NCBI RefSeq assembly: GCF_024699075.1
Contig: NZ_JAILQF010000105.1
Coordinates: forward strand, 1 to 16,291
Direction of reading: 5' to 3'
From: Butyrivibrio sp.
Lineage (GTDB): Bacteria; Bacillota_A; Clostridia; Lachnospirales; Lachnospiraceae
Length of the DNA: 16,291 bases
Shown here piece by piece: positions 1 to 6,304 of this stretch. A program made the translations under genes and the position numbers. The notes below the pieces were generated by a model. The model saw only the letters and a list, made by a program, of their open reading frames with translations. It was not told the DNA's origin and did no database searches. Positions within the stretch are counted from its first letter, which is position 1. Each line of letters begins with the position of its first letter.

Positions 1-55
1 TTTGGATTCGACACCTAAAATTGTAACAGAATTGGGGCTTTATTAATACCCTTAG

Positions 56-108
56 GCTTCACTTATTGGGTGAAAGCAATATGCAGTTTAAATGCAGTAA
101 CTATGCGG
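56..108 (+). promoter_or_regulatory. Upstream region with phased ATGCRG repeats
   Basis: The hexamers ATGCAG, ATGCAG and ATGCGG start at 81, 92 and 103, exactly 11 bp apart, so they lie on one face of the helix. Just before them, GCTTCAC (56-62) can pair with GTGAAAGC (70-77), with one bulged base, around a 7-nt loop. Direct repeats at helical pitch upstream of a weak promoter are typical of activator sites, for example of AraC-type proteins. Which protein binds, if any, is unknown. No gene was seen in positions 1-161. Confidence 0.4.
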
Positions 109-121
109 CTTTGTAATTGAA

Positions 122-150
122 CCGTGAATAATTCAGGCTAACTATATAAT
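122..150 (+). promoter_or_regulatory. Probable promoter of the symporter operon
   Basis: A perfect TATAAT lies at 145-150, which puts transcription start near 157 and gives a leader of about 20 nt. No good -35 box is found at 16-18 bp; the nearest TTGAAC (117-122) is 22 bp away. An imperfect palindrome with core TGAATAATTCA (125-135, flanks CC and GG) sits where the -35 box would be. The sequence suggests an activator-dependent or operator-controlled promoter. Confidence 0.5.
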
Positions 151-176
151 GTCAAATTTATTTGGAGGTTTACAAA

Positions 177-1694
177 ATGGACGTAGCTGTAAAGGGGAGC
201 AGATATAGTAAATATTGGTCTTCAGATGGATTGCATCATGCTTCACCGCTAAGAATGTGGGGATTTACTCTTAACAATGTGGCAACGAATATGTACTTTT
301 TCCTTATGGCGTATTCTAGTTATTATCTTGTCGGTTTTGTTGGTATGGCAGTTATTCTGGCTTCAAGTTTTGCAACAATTATGAGGGTATGGGATGGATT
401 TACAGATCCGGTAATAGGGTACTGGATTGATAAGACTAATGGTAAGTTTGGAAAGAGCAGACCATTTATGATCGTCGGTAATATAGGACTTCATGTAATG
501 TCGTTTATTCTTTTCCATGTTACACATCAGCTTCCGGAAGGAATGATAAGAACTGTATTCTTCTTCGCAATGAGTATGCTCTACTACATTTTCTTCACAT
601 TCCAGAATGCTATTACAAGAGCAGGTCAGCCTTGTCTTACAAATGATCCTAAACAGAGACCTTTGTTCGGAATGTTTGACAGTATCAACCTTCTTGTAAT
701 GGGAATGGCTATTACATGGGCACTTTCAAATGTATTTGTTCCAAGATATGGAACAATGTACAGCGCAGAGCTTTTCCATGATCTGTGGGTAATGTGCTTT
801 GTAACATCTGTCATCTGCACAACAATCGCTGTAATTGCTATATCTCCAAAAGACAGAACAGAGTTTTTTGGCACAGGTAAAGTTACAAAGCTTAAATTCA
901 GCGACTATGCAGAAGTTCTTAAGAACAACAAAGCAATAAGATGGCTTATAGTTGCAGCCTGCACAGATAAGATCGCTTCACAGTCCAATATCAGTGCGAT
1001 CACAGTAGTAATGTGGGGAATACTTGTTGGTAACTATGCTCTTTCAGGAGCTATGACAATTTACACATCCGCAGCAACACTTATCTTTGCACTTGTAGGA
1101 TATGGCTTTATAGCAAGAAGATTTGGACAGAAGCAGGCACTTGTAGTTGCTTCAATAGGAGCTCTTATCTTCAATGTACTTATGATCCTTCTTTGGACAT
1201 TTGGAGATCCTACAACAATGAACTTACCTGGATATGAAGGATTCACAGGATTTACAGTATTTACTGTTTTATTCATCGTATTCACAATTTTCAGATCAGG
1301 CTTCCAGGCTGTTTCAGGTAATATCGTACTTCCCATGATCGCAGACTGTGCAGATTATGAAGTATACAGAAGTGGAAAGTTTGTACCTGGTCTTATGGGA
1401 ACACTTTTCAGCTTTGTTGATAAGTGCATAAGCTCTATAGCACCTATGATCACAGGTCTTCTCTTTGCATTTATCGGATTCAAGGATGCTTATCCGGATC
1501 TTAATACACCTTATTCAACAAGCCTTAAAGTTCTTACAATCTTTGTTGTATACGGTATGACATCTATAGGCCTTCTCTTCAACCTTTATGCTATGAAGAA
1601 ATATCCACTTGATAGAGAGAAGATGCAGGAGATCCAGGCAGAGATCGCAAGGATCAAAGAGCGCGACAGCGCAGAAAATCAAAAAGCATGTTAA
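177..1694 (+). CDS. GPH-family sugar/glycoside:cation symporter (MFS_2)
   Basis: This is an integral membrane importer of about 12 hydrophobic segments and 505 residues, the usual length for the glycoside-pentoside-hexuronide:cation symporter family (melibiose, xyloside and glucuronide carriers). The family signature is clear at residues 70-97: RVWDGFTDPVIGYWIDKT, then a basic loop ending KSRPF, with acidic residues D73, D77 and D85. A second family-like segment, ADCADYEVYRSGKF, precedes the last helices. The ATG at 177 is chosen because GGAGG (164-168) lies 8 nt before it; an upstream in-frame TTG at 162 overlaps that site and is rejected. It is the first gene of a four-gene operon, so the substrate is probably what the downstream isomerase and two dehydrogenases process. 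Substrate cannot be read from sequence; a cyclitol, uronide or glycoside is plausible. Confidence 0.9.
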   Translation: MDVAVKGSRYSKYWSSDGLHHASPLRMWGFTLNNVATNMYFFLMAYSSYYLVGFVGMAVILASSFATIMRVWDGFTDPVIGYWIDKTNGKFGKSRPFMIVGNIGLHVMSFILFHVTHQLPEGMIRTVFFFAMSMLYYIFFTFQNAITRAGQPCLTNDPKQRPLFGMFDSINLLVMGMAITWALSNVFVPRYGTMYSAELFHDLWVMCFVTSVICTTIAVIAISPKDRTEFFGTGKVTKLKFSDYAEVLKNNKAIRWLIVAACTDKIASQSNISAITVVMWGILVGNYALSGAMTIYTSAATLIFALVGYGFIARRFGQKQALVVASIGALIFNVLMILLWTFGDPTTMNLPGYEGFTGFTVFTVLFIVFTIFRSGFQAVSGNIVLPMIADCADYEVYRSGKFVPGLMGTLFSFVDKCISSIAPMITGLLFAFIGFKDAYPDLNTPYSTSLKVLTIFVVYGMTSIGLLFNLYAMKKYPLDREKMQEIQAEIARIKERDSAENQKAC

Positions 1695-1715
1695 TGAAAT
1701 AAAGGAGCATATGAT

Positions 1716-2591
1716 ATGAACGACATTATTATTTCGGGATTTGCAGATGAAATCTCACTGGATTTTGATGAGCAGCTTGAAACAGTTACATCACTTGGGA
1801 TGAACTATATCTGTATTCGCTCAGCCAATAAAAAAGGAATTGCAGACTTCACAGTTAAGGAAATAGAAGATGATATTAAACCAAAGCTTGATAAAAAAGG
1901 CATTAAGGTATCATCCATAGGATCAGCAATAGGCAAGGTTCCTGTTGATGATGAAGCTGCATTTCAGACTCAGCTTGTACAGCTTGATAATCTTTGCAAG
2001 ATAGCCAAAGTGCTTGACTGCAGATATATAAGGATCTTTAGCTTTTTTGTTCCTGAAGGACAAAATCCGGAGGATCAAAAAGATGTAGTTGTTGAAAAGC
2101 TTAAAAAGTTCATAGAGGTTGCCAAAAAGAATGATGTGATCCTGATCCATGAAAACGAGAAGGGTATCTTTGGAGATACAGGTAAGAGATGCCTCTACCT
2201 TTTTGACAAGCTTGAGTGTGATCACTTCAAGGCTGCATTTGATTTTGCTAACTTTGTTCAGTGTGATGACGATCCCGAAGAATGCTGGAATATGCTTAAA
2301 GATAAGGTCGTTTATATTCATATTAAAGATGCAGAAAAAGAAACTAAGGAAAATGTAGTTGTTGGAAGTGGTGATGGTAAGGTTGAGATGCTCTTAAAAA
2401 GAGCTATAAGAGAAGATAACTATAAGGGTTTTCTTACACTTGAACCTCATCTTGTAAATTTTGCATTTTTTGCTCCCGGTAAAAAGGCCCCAGTAGTAGC
2501 TGACCATCTTATAGGTAAGCAGGCTAGAAACGGCAAAGAAGGCTATACAATGCAGTACAATGCTTTAAAAGAAATACTAAGTCGCATCTAA
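1716..2591 (+). CDS. TIM-barrel sugar isomerase/epimerase (COG1082, IolE/IolI-like)
   Basis: A 291-residue cytoplasmic protein of the xylose-isomerase-like TIM-barrel superfamily (AP endonuclease 2 fold). Strand-end residues that usually bind the divalent metal and substrate are visible: the HENE motif (H145, E146), FDFANF (D176), HIKD (H202, D205) and LEPH (E243, H245). A GSGDGK loop (217-222) precedes the last acidic residue, as in sugar-phosphate isomerase/epimerases and inosose-processing enzymes. The reaction is probably ketose epimerisation, aldose-ketose isomerisation, dehydration or elimination on a keto-sugar; sequence alone does not decide. AGGAG (1703-1707) is 8 nt before the ATG. 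The gap to the symporter gene is 21 nt, and the next gene follows after 10 nt, so co-transcription is very likely. Confidence 0.85.
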   Translation: MNDIIISGFADEISLDFDEQLETVTSLGMNYICIRSANKKGIADFTVKEIEDDIKPKLDKKGIKVSSIGSAIGKVPVDDEAAFQTQLVQLDNLCKIAKVLDCRYIRIFSFFVPEGQNPEDQKDVVVEKLKKFIEVAKKNDVILIHENEKGIFGDTGKRCLYLFDKLECDHFKAAFDFANFVQCDDDPEECWNMLKDKVVYIHIKDAEKETKENVVVGSGDGKVEMLLKRAIREDNYKGFLTLEPHLVNFAFFAPGKKAPVVADHLIGKQARNGKEGYTMQYNALKEILSRI

Positions 2592-2601
2592 GGAGGAAGA
2601 C

Positions 2602-3792
2602 ATGGATAAGATCAGATACGGAATAATCGGAATTGGCGCACAGGGAAGCTCTTATGCAAGATTCCTCACAGGAAAGCCTGAAATACCTGGATTTGAACTA
2701 CCCAAGGGACCAGAGCATGCAACGCTTGGAGCTATCTGCGATATAGATGAAGATAAAAAGGCAAAGTATACAGAAATCTATAAGGACATTCCGTTCTATA
2801 CAGACTGGAAGGAGCTAGTGTTATCAGGAAATGTAGATGCAGTAATTACAACTGTTCCACATTATCTTCATACTACAATAGCAATCTTCTGCCTTGAACA
2901 TGGAGTACCGGTTCTTGTAGAAAAACCTGCCGGCGTGTATGCAAAGGCCGTAAGGGAAATGAACGAGTGTGCATTAAAACACCCTGATGTAGCTTTTGGA
3001 ATAATGTTCAATCAAAGAACCAATGTTCTTTATAAAAAGATCAGAGAGATAATAAACTCAGGTGAAATGGGTCAGATAAGACGTTCTAACTGGATCATTA
3101 ATACCTGGTACAGGCCGGATGTATATTATCGTCAGAGTAGCTGGAGAGCAACCTGGGAAGGAGAAGGTGGTGGAGTGCTTGTAAATCAGGCACCTCACCA
3201 GCTGGATCTGTGGCAGTGGATATGCGGAATTCCTACAAAGGTTTTTGCAAAGTGCCGTTTTGGATTTGGCAGGAATATTGATGTTGAAGATGACGTAACG
3301 ATCATGGCTGAATTTGAAAATGGTGCTGTAGGTACTTTTATCACATGTACTCATGATGCCTGTGGTACAGACAGACTTGAGATTGATCTTGATGGAGGCA
3401 AGATAGTAGTAGAAGATAGCAAGAAAGCTACTATTTACAGACTTAAGGAATTTGAGCAGGATTACAACAAAAATCTTAAGCCGGAAGATCTGTTCAAGAT
3501 CATGTCAGGAAATGGCGCAGGTGGAATGTATGAGACAGAGGAATTTGAGAATACTGATGGCTGGGGCAAGCAGCATATCACTGTACTTGAAAACTTTGCC
3601 TGTCACATCCTTGAAGGAACACCTCTTCTTGCACCTGGTACAGATGGTATTAACGGCGTAAATCTTTGCAATGCGACACTTCTTTCTGCATGGCTTTCTA
3701 AAGAGGTTGATAATCCGGTTGATGAAGACCTCTATTATTCAGAATTGCAAAAGAGAATAGAAGAAGAAAAAAATAATAAAGCAGGAAGGTAA
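2602..3792 (+). CDS. Gfo/Idh/MocA-family NAD(P)-dependent oxidoreductase 1
   Basis: A cytoplasmic dehydrogenase of 396 residues with an N-terminal Rossmann fold (GIGAQG at 10-15, and CDIDED near 46-51 at the end of the second strand) and a C-terminal alpha/beta domain. The family's EKP motif is at 107-109 (VEKPAG), and the active-site segment GGGVLVNQAPHQLD at 189-202 supplies H199 and D202. Members oxidise or reduce a sugar or cyclitol hydroxyl with a bound or exchangeable nicotinamide cofactor. AGGAGG (2591-2596) begins on the last base of the previous stop codon. It is about 50 residues longer than its neighbour and only partly similar, so the two are probably not a recent duplication but two enzymes acting on different positions or in opposite directions. 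Confidence 0.9.
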   Translation: MDKIRYGIIGIGAQGSSYARFLTGKPEIPGFELPKGPEHATLGAICDIDEDKKAKYTEIYKDIPFYTDWKELVLSGNVDAVITTVPHYLHTTIAIFCLEHGVPVLVEKPAGVYAKAVREMNECALKHPDVAFGIMFNQRTNVLYKKIREIINSGEMGQIRRSNWIINTWYRPDVYYRQSSWRATWEGEGGGVLVNQAPHQLDLWQWICGIPTKVFAKCRFGFGRNIDVEDDVTIMAEFENGAVGTFITCTHDACGTDRLEIDLDGGKIVVEDSKKATIYRLKEFEQDYNKNLKPEDLFKIMSGNGAGGMYETEEFENTDGWGKQHITVLENFACHILEGTPLLAPGTDGINGVNLCNATLLSAWLSKEVDNPVDEDLYYSELQKRIEEEKNNKAGR

Positions 3793-3797
3793 ATAGA

Positions 3798-4829
3798 ATG
3801 ATACGTGCAGCAGTAATAGGATTGGGGACTATATCCCCGCTTCATATAATGACAATACAAAACATCAAGGATGCAACATTATGTGCGGTTTGCGATATTG
3901 ATGAAAACAAGAAAAAGCAGCTTCCGGGTATTCCTTTTTATACGGATTATAAGGAACTGGCAGAAAAAGAGAAGCCGGATGTAGTCCACCTATGTCTGCC
4001 GCACTATCTTCATTATCCTGTGGCAAAGTATTTTGTAGAAAAAGGTATCAATGTTTTTACAGAAAAGCCTGCAGCCCTTAATCTTGATCAGCTTGATGAG
4101 TTTATAGAACTAGAAGACAGCTATCCTGATATAAAGATCGGAGTCTGCATGCAGAACCGTCTTAATAACTCAACAAAGATGTTAAAATGCATTTTGGACA
4201 AAGGAGACTATGGTAAGATCCTTGGATGCTATGCGCTTGTTCCGTGGTCACGTCCATTGGAGTATTATGAGACGAGTCCCTGGAGAGGAAAGTATGAATA
4301 TGCCGGTGGCGGCGTGATGATCAATCAGGCAATTCATGCACTTGATCTGTTATGTTACCTGTGCGGAGATGTAACACAGGTTAGCGGAAGTATATCACAG
4401 CTCCTTCACTATGATATAGAAGTGGAGGATACAGCATCTGCAAGGCTTCAGTTTGAAAAAGGGTTTACCGGCGTCTATTATGCTACAAATGCACATTTTA
4501 GAAATGAGAGTGTGCAGATTGAGATCAATACTGAGAAAGCAAATTTTGTTATAGTAAATAATGCTTTATGGCGCTCTATGGCTGGAGCTCCAGGGATAAA
4601 GCTTACGGAAGATGATAAATTTACAGGTGCAAAATCCTATTATGGACCATCTCATGGGAAGGCAATCCGTAATTTCTATAATTCTATAGAGGATGATACT
4701 GATGACTATTTTCACATTAAGGATGTAAGAATGGCATCTGCGGTAATCGATGCTATTACAGAGTCTTCCAAAGAAGGAAAGATAATAGAACTTAGTAAAG
4801 AAGAGGTACGCGAAAAAGCTTTATGCTGA
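3798..4829 (+). CDS. Gfo/Idh/MocA-family NAD(P)-dependent oxidoreductase 2
   Basis: A second cytoplasmic dehydrogenase of the same family, 343 residues. The nucleotide-binding turn reads VIGLGTISPLH (6-16), the EKP motif is at 89-91 (TEKPAALN), and the catalytic segment GGGVMINQAIHALD (170-183) carries H180 and D183. The ribosome site AGGAAGG (3783-3789) lies inside the end of the preceding gene, and only 5 nt separate the two reading frames, so the pair is translated from one message. Two Gfo/Idh proteins beside a TIM-barrel isomerase recall inositol pathways (inositol dehydrogenases with IolE/IolI) and also the redox routes that cleave glycosides through a 3-keto intermediate. Either reading is inference. 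A terminator follows 73 nt after the stop. Confidence 0.9.
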   Translation: MIRAAVIGLGTISPLHIMTIQNIKDATLCAVCDIDENKKKQLPGIPFYTDYKELAEKEKPDVVHLCLPHYLHYPVAKYFVEKGINVFTEKPAALNLDQLDEFIELEDSYPDIKIGVCMQNRLNNSTKMLKCILDKGDYGKILGCYALVPWSRPLEYYETSPWRGKYEYAGGGVMINQAIHALDLLCYLCGDVTQVSGSISQLLHYDIEVEDTASARLQFEKGFTGVYYATNAHFRNESVQIEINTEKANFVIVNNALWRSMAGAPGIKLTEDDKFTGAKSYYGPSHGKAIRNFYNSIEDDTDDYFHIKDVRMASAVIDAITESSKEGKIIELSKEEVREKALC

Positions 4830-4902
4830 TCACTTCGCAAGGGATAGTACATGCTGTATAGTTCGAAGTTTGAACTGATAATTTAAAAACATATAGAAAG
4901 CT

Positions 4903-4953
4903 AAAAAGTCTATTGCTTGAGGGAAAACGTTCCCAAAACGATAGACTTTTTTT
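4903..4953 (+). terminator. Rho-independent terminator of the symporter operon
   Basis: The arm AAAAAGTCTATTG (4903-4915) pairs with CGATAGACTTTTT (4939-4951, one G-U), and an inner hairpin GGGAA-AACG-TTCCC (4921-4934) fills the loop. A run of seven T ends the element. The A run on the other side could let it act in both directions. Upstream, GTTCGAAGTTTGAAC (4861-4875) is a separate imperfect palindrome of unknown role. Confidence 0.8.
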
Positions 4954-4999
4954 GATGGAAAAACGTTCTCAAAACGATAGACTATTTGATGGAAAAACG
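4919..4999 (+). repeat. Short tandem repeat carrying cre-like/LacI-type operator cores
   Basis: Two near-complete units (4919-4953 and 4954-4987) and a partial third (4988-4999) share the order GA(G/T)GGAAAA, CGTT, CAAAACGATAGACT. The first two contain GGAAAACGTTCCCA (4922-4935) and GAAAAACGTTCTCA (4958-4971), which match the CcpA/LacI-family operator pattern at about 12 and 11 of 14 positions by eye. The CG centres are 36 bp apart. Unit 1 also supplies the 3' arm of the operon terminator, and unit 2 repeats that arm. Confidence 0.6.
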
Positions 5000-5011
5000 G
5001 ACATAATGTAA

Positions 5012-5040
5012 TTGCGTTTAAATAAAAACTAAATTACAAT
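5012..5040 (+). promoter_or_regulatory. Candidate promoter of the diguanylate cyclase gene (possibly leaderless)
   Basis: TTGCGT (5012-5017) and TACAAT (5035-5040) are separated by 17 bp. Transcription would start about 7 nt after the -10 box, on or next to the A of the ATG at 5047. No Shine-Dalgarno sequence is present in 5020-5046. The -35 box is weak (3 of 6), so an upstream promoter remains possible; CATAAT (5002-5007) is another -10 candidate. Confidence 0.45.
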
Positions 5041-5046
5041 TGTATT

Positions 5047-6108
5047 ATGAGCAAAGATAACAAAGAAGATACAATTGAACTTAATAAGTATTCTTATATA
5101 GCAAGGCTTTTGGTAGTAACGCATATATTGCTTGAAATTTTGTATATCAGTGTTAATTGTGCACCTATGATATACATTAATATTTTAAGCATATTAACCC
5201 ATTTAACAGCGCTTTATCTGATGAAAAGGGGAAGAGTAAATGCAGCTGTTGTTACTATGATGCTGGAAGTCTACTTTCACGTTATTTTTGCAGCATATTT
5301 TATGGGATATGACTGCGGATTTACGTTCTGGTACTATGGGCTTTACTGTGCAATTTATATGCCTGCCATAAAAAGTGACATGAGTCCACTGTTGCACAGG
5401 CTGCTTAGAATGCTTGGAGTGGTGATAATAATTACGTATCTTTTATATATCTATGTTGCAAGGCACGGACTATTTATCAGTTCTTATAATGTCTCAGAGA
5501 ATATTACCAATGCACTTTTGTATATTAATGCTGCAGTGGGATTCCTTTCTATATTTGCATATACAACTGCGTATACAATCAATATGAACAACGAAAATGC
5601 TGTTCTTCATGGGATGGCAACGCATGATTATCTGACAGGACTCTATAACAGACAGAGACTTCAGAAGAAGATATTCTGGGACCGTTATGATAAGGAAAAT
5701 GATAAGTATTCTGAAATGTCAGTTGCTATAATGGATATAGATTTCTTTAAGGATGTTAATGATACTTATGGCCATATGGCAGGTGACTACGTCTTACAGG
5801 AAATCGCAAGGATACTACTTAGATTTTCAGGAAATGGTATAAATGTTGGAAGATGGGGCGGAGAAGAATTCATGATCGCGGCAGCAGATAATGTCTCGTA
5901 TGATGAATTTGTTAATCTTCTTGAAAGAATCAGAACCAAGATAGAAGATTATGATTTCTATTTTGAGGATAAAAATATAAAGCTTACTGTTACGATAGGC
6001 GCAGCTCATATAGGTAATGTTGATGAAGCAAAGCCTTATATAAAGCTTGCCGATGAAAGATTGTATCAGGCCAAGAAAACAGGAAGAAATAAGGTTATAA
6101 GTGAGTAG
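5047..6108 (+). CDS. Membrane-anchored diguanylate cyclase (GGDEF)
   Basis: A 353-residue inner-membrane enzyme that makes cyclic di-GMP from two GTP. Residues 18-177 form about five or six hydrophobic helices, an unclassified integral-membrane sensor region. The C-terminal GGDEF domain starts near residue 190 with HDYLTGLYNR, has the metal-binding MDIDFFKDVNDTYGH (229-243, D230) and a complete active-site loop GGEEF (271-275), and ends with LADERLYQAKKTGRN. The enzyme is therefore predicted to be active. The usual inhibitory I-site RxxD, expected about five residues before GGEEF, is absent (GNGI there), so product inhibition through it is unlikely. No ribosome site precedes the ATG. The gene stands alone between two terminators and has no phosphodiesterase partner in view. 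Confidence 0.9.
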   Translation: MSKDNKEDTIELNKYSYIARLLVVTHILLEILYISVNCAPMIYINILSILTHLTALYLMKRGRVNAAVVTMMLEVYFHVIFAAYFMGYDCGFTFWYYGLYCAIYMPAIKSDMSPLLHRLLRMLGVVIIITYLLYIYVARHGLFISSYNVSENITNALLYINAAVGFLSIFAYTTAYTINMNNENAVLHGMATHDYLTGLYNRQRLQKKIFWDRYDKENDKYSEMSVAIMDIDFFKDVNDTYGHMAGDYVLQEIARILLRFSGNGINVGRWGGEEFMIAAADNVSYDEFVNLLERIRTKIEDYDFYFEDKNIKLTVTIGAAHIGNVDEAKPYIKLADERLYQAKKTGRNKVISE

Positions 6109-6172
6109 TTAGTAAAGGACATAAAAAGCGAAGCGTTTGTGAGTTTAACAAGTAAATAGCAGAAAAGGTAAG

Positions 6173-6219
6173 TAAACCGGCAGATGATTGTATATCAAAT
6201 CACTGCCGGTTTATTTAAA
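6173..6219 (+). terminator. Terminator after the diguanylate cyclase gene
   Basis: TAAACCGGCAG (6173-6183) pairs perfectly over 11 bp with CTGCCGGTTTA (6203-6213). The stem continues as TGATT/AATCA with one bulged base. A T/A-rich tail (TTTAAAT) follows rather than a pure T run. It lies 65 nt after the stop codon. Confidence 0.75.
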
Positions 6220-6225
6220 TTAATA

Positions 6226-6254
6226 TTACGAATATTCGTAGTAGTTTTTATAAA
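6226..6254 (+). promoter_or_regulatory. GH88 promoter overlapped by a perfect palindrome
   Basis: TACGAATATTCGTA (6227-6240) is a perfect 14-bp palindrome. A possible promoter, TTACGA (6226-6231), 17 bp, TATAAA (6249-6254), places the palindrome over the -35 box and half of the spacer, which is where a repressor would block polymerase. Predicted start of transcription is near 6261, giving a leader of about 44 nt with AGGAG at 6291-6295. Confidence 0.5.
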
Positions 6255-6304
6255 CAATGTGAGGGATAAAACCAGTTTCAATAATAATACAGGAGAAAAG
6301 GGTT

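Noticed and set aside
1..161. Possible riboswitch upstream of the symporter gene
   Set aside because: The predicted transcription start near 157 leaves only about 20 nt of leader, and no known riboswitch core was recognised. Phased repeats explain the structure better.
1923..2321. Minus-strand open frame of 132 codons inside the TIM-barrel gene
   Set aside because: It lies wholly within a well-supported gene, has low-complexity I/L/K/F composition typical of antisense reading of A+T-rich coding DNA, and shows no domain or ribosome site.
4988..4999. Third cre-like operator in the partial repeat unit
   Set aside because: The unit breaks off after AAAAACGG, losing the right half of the operator pattern.
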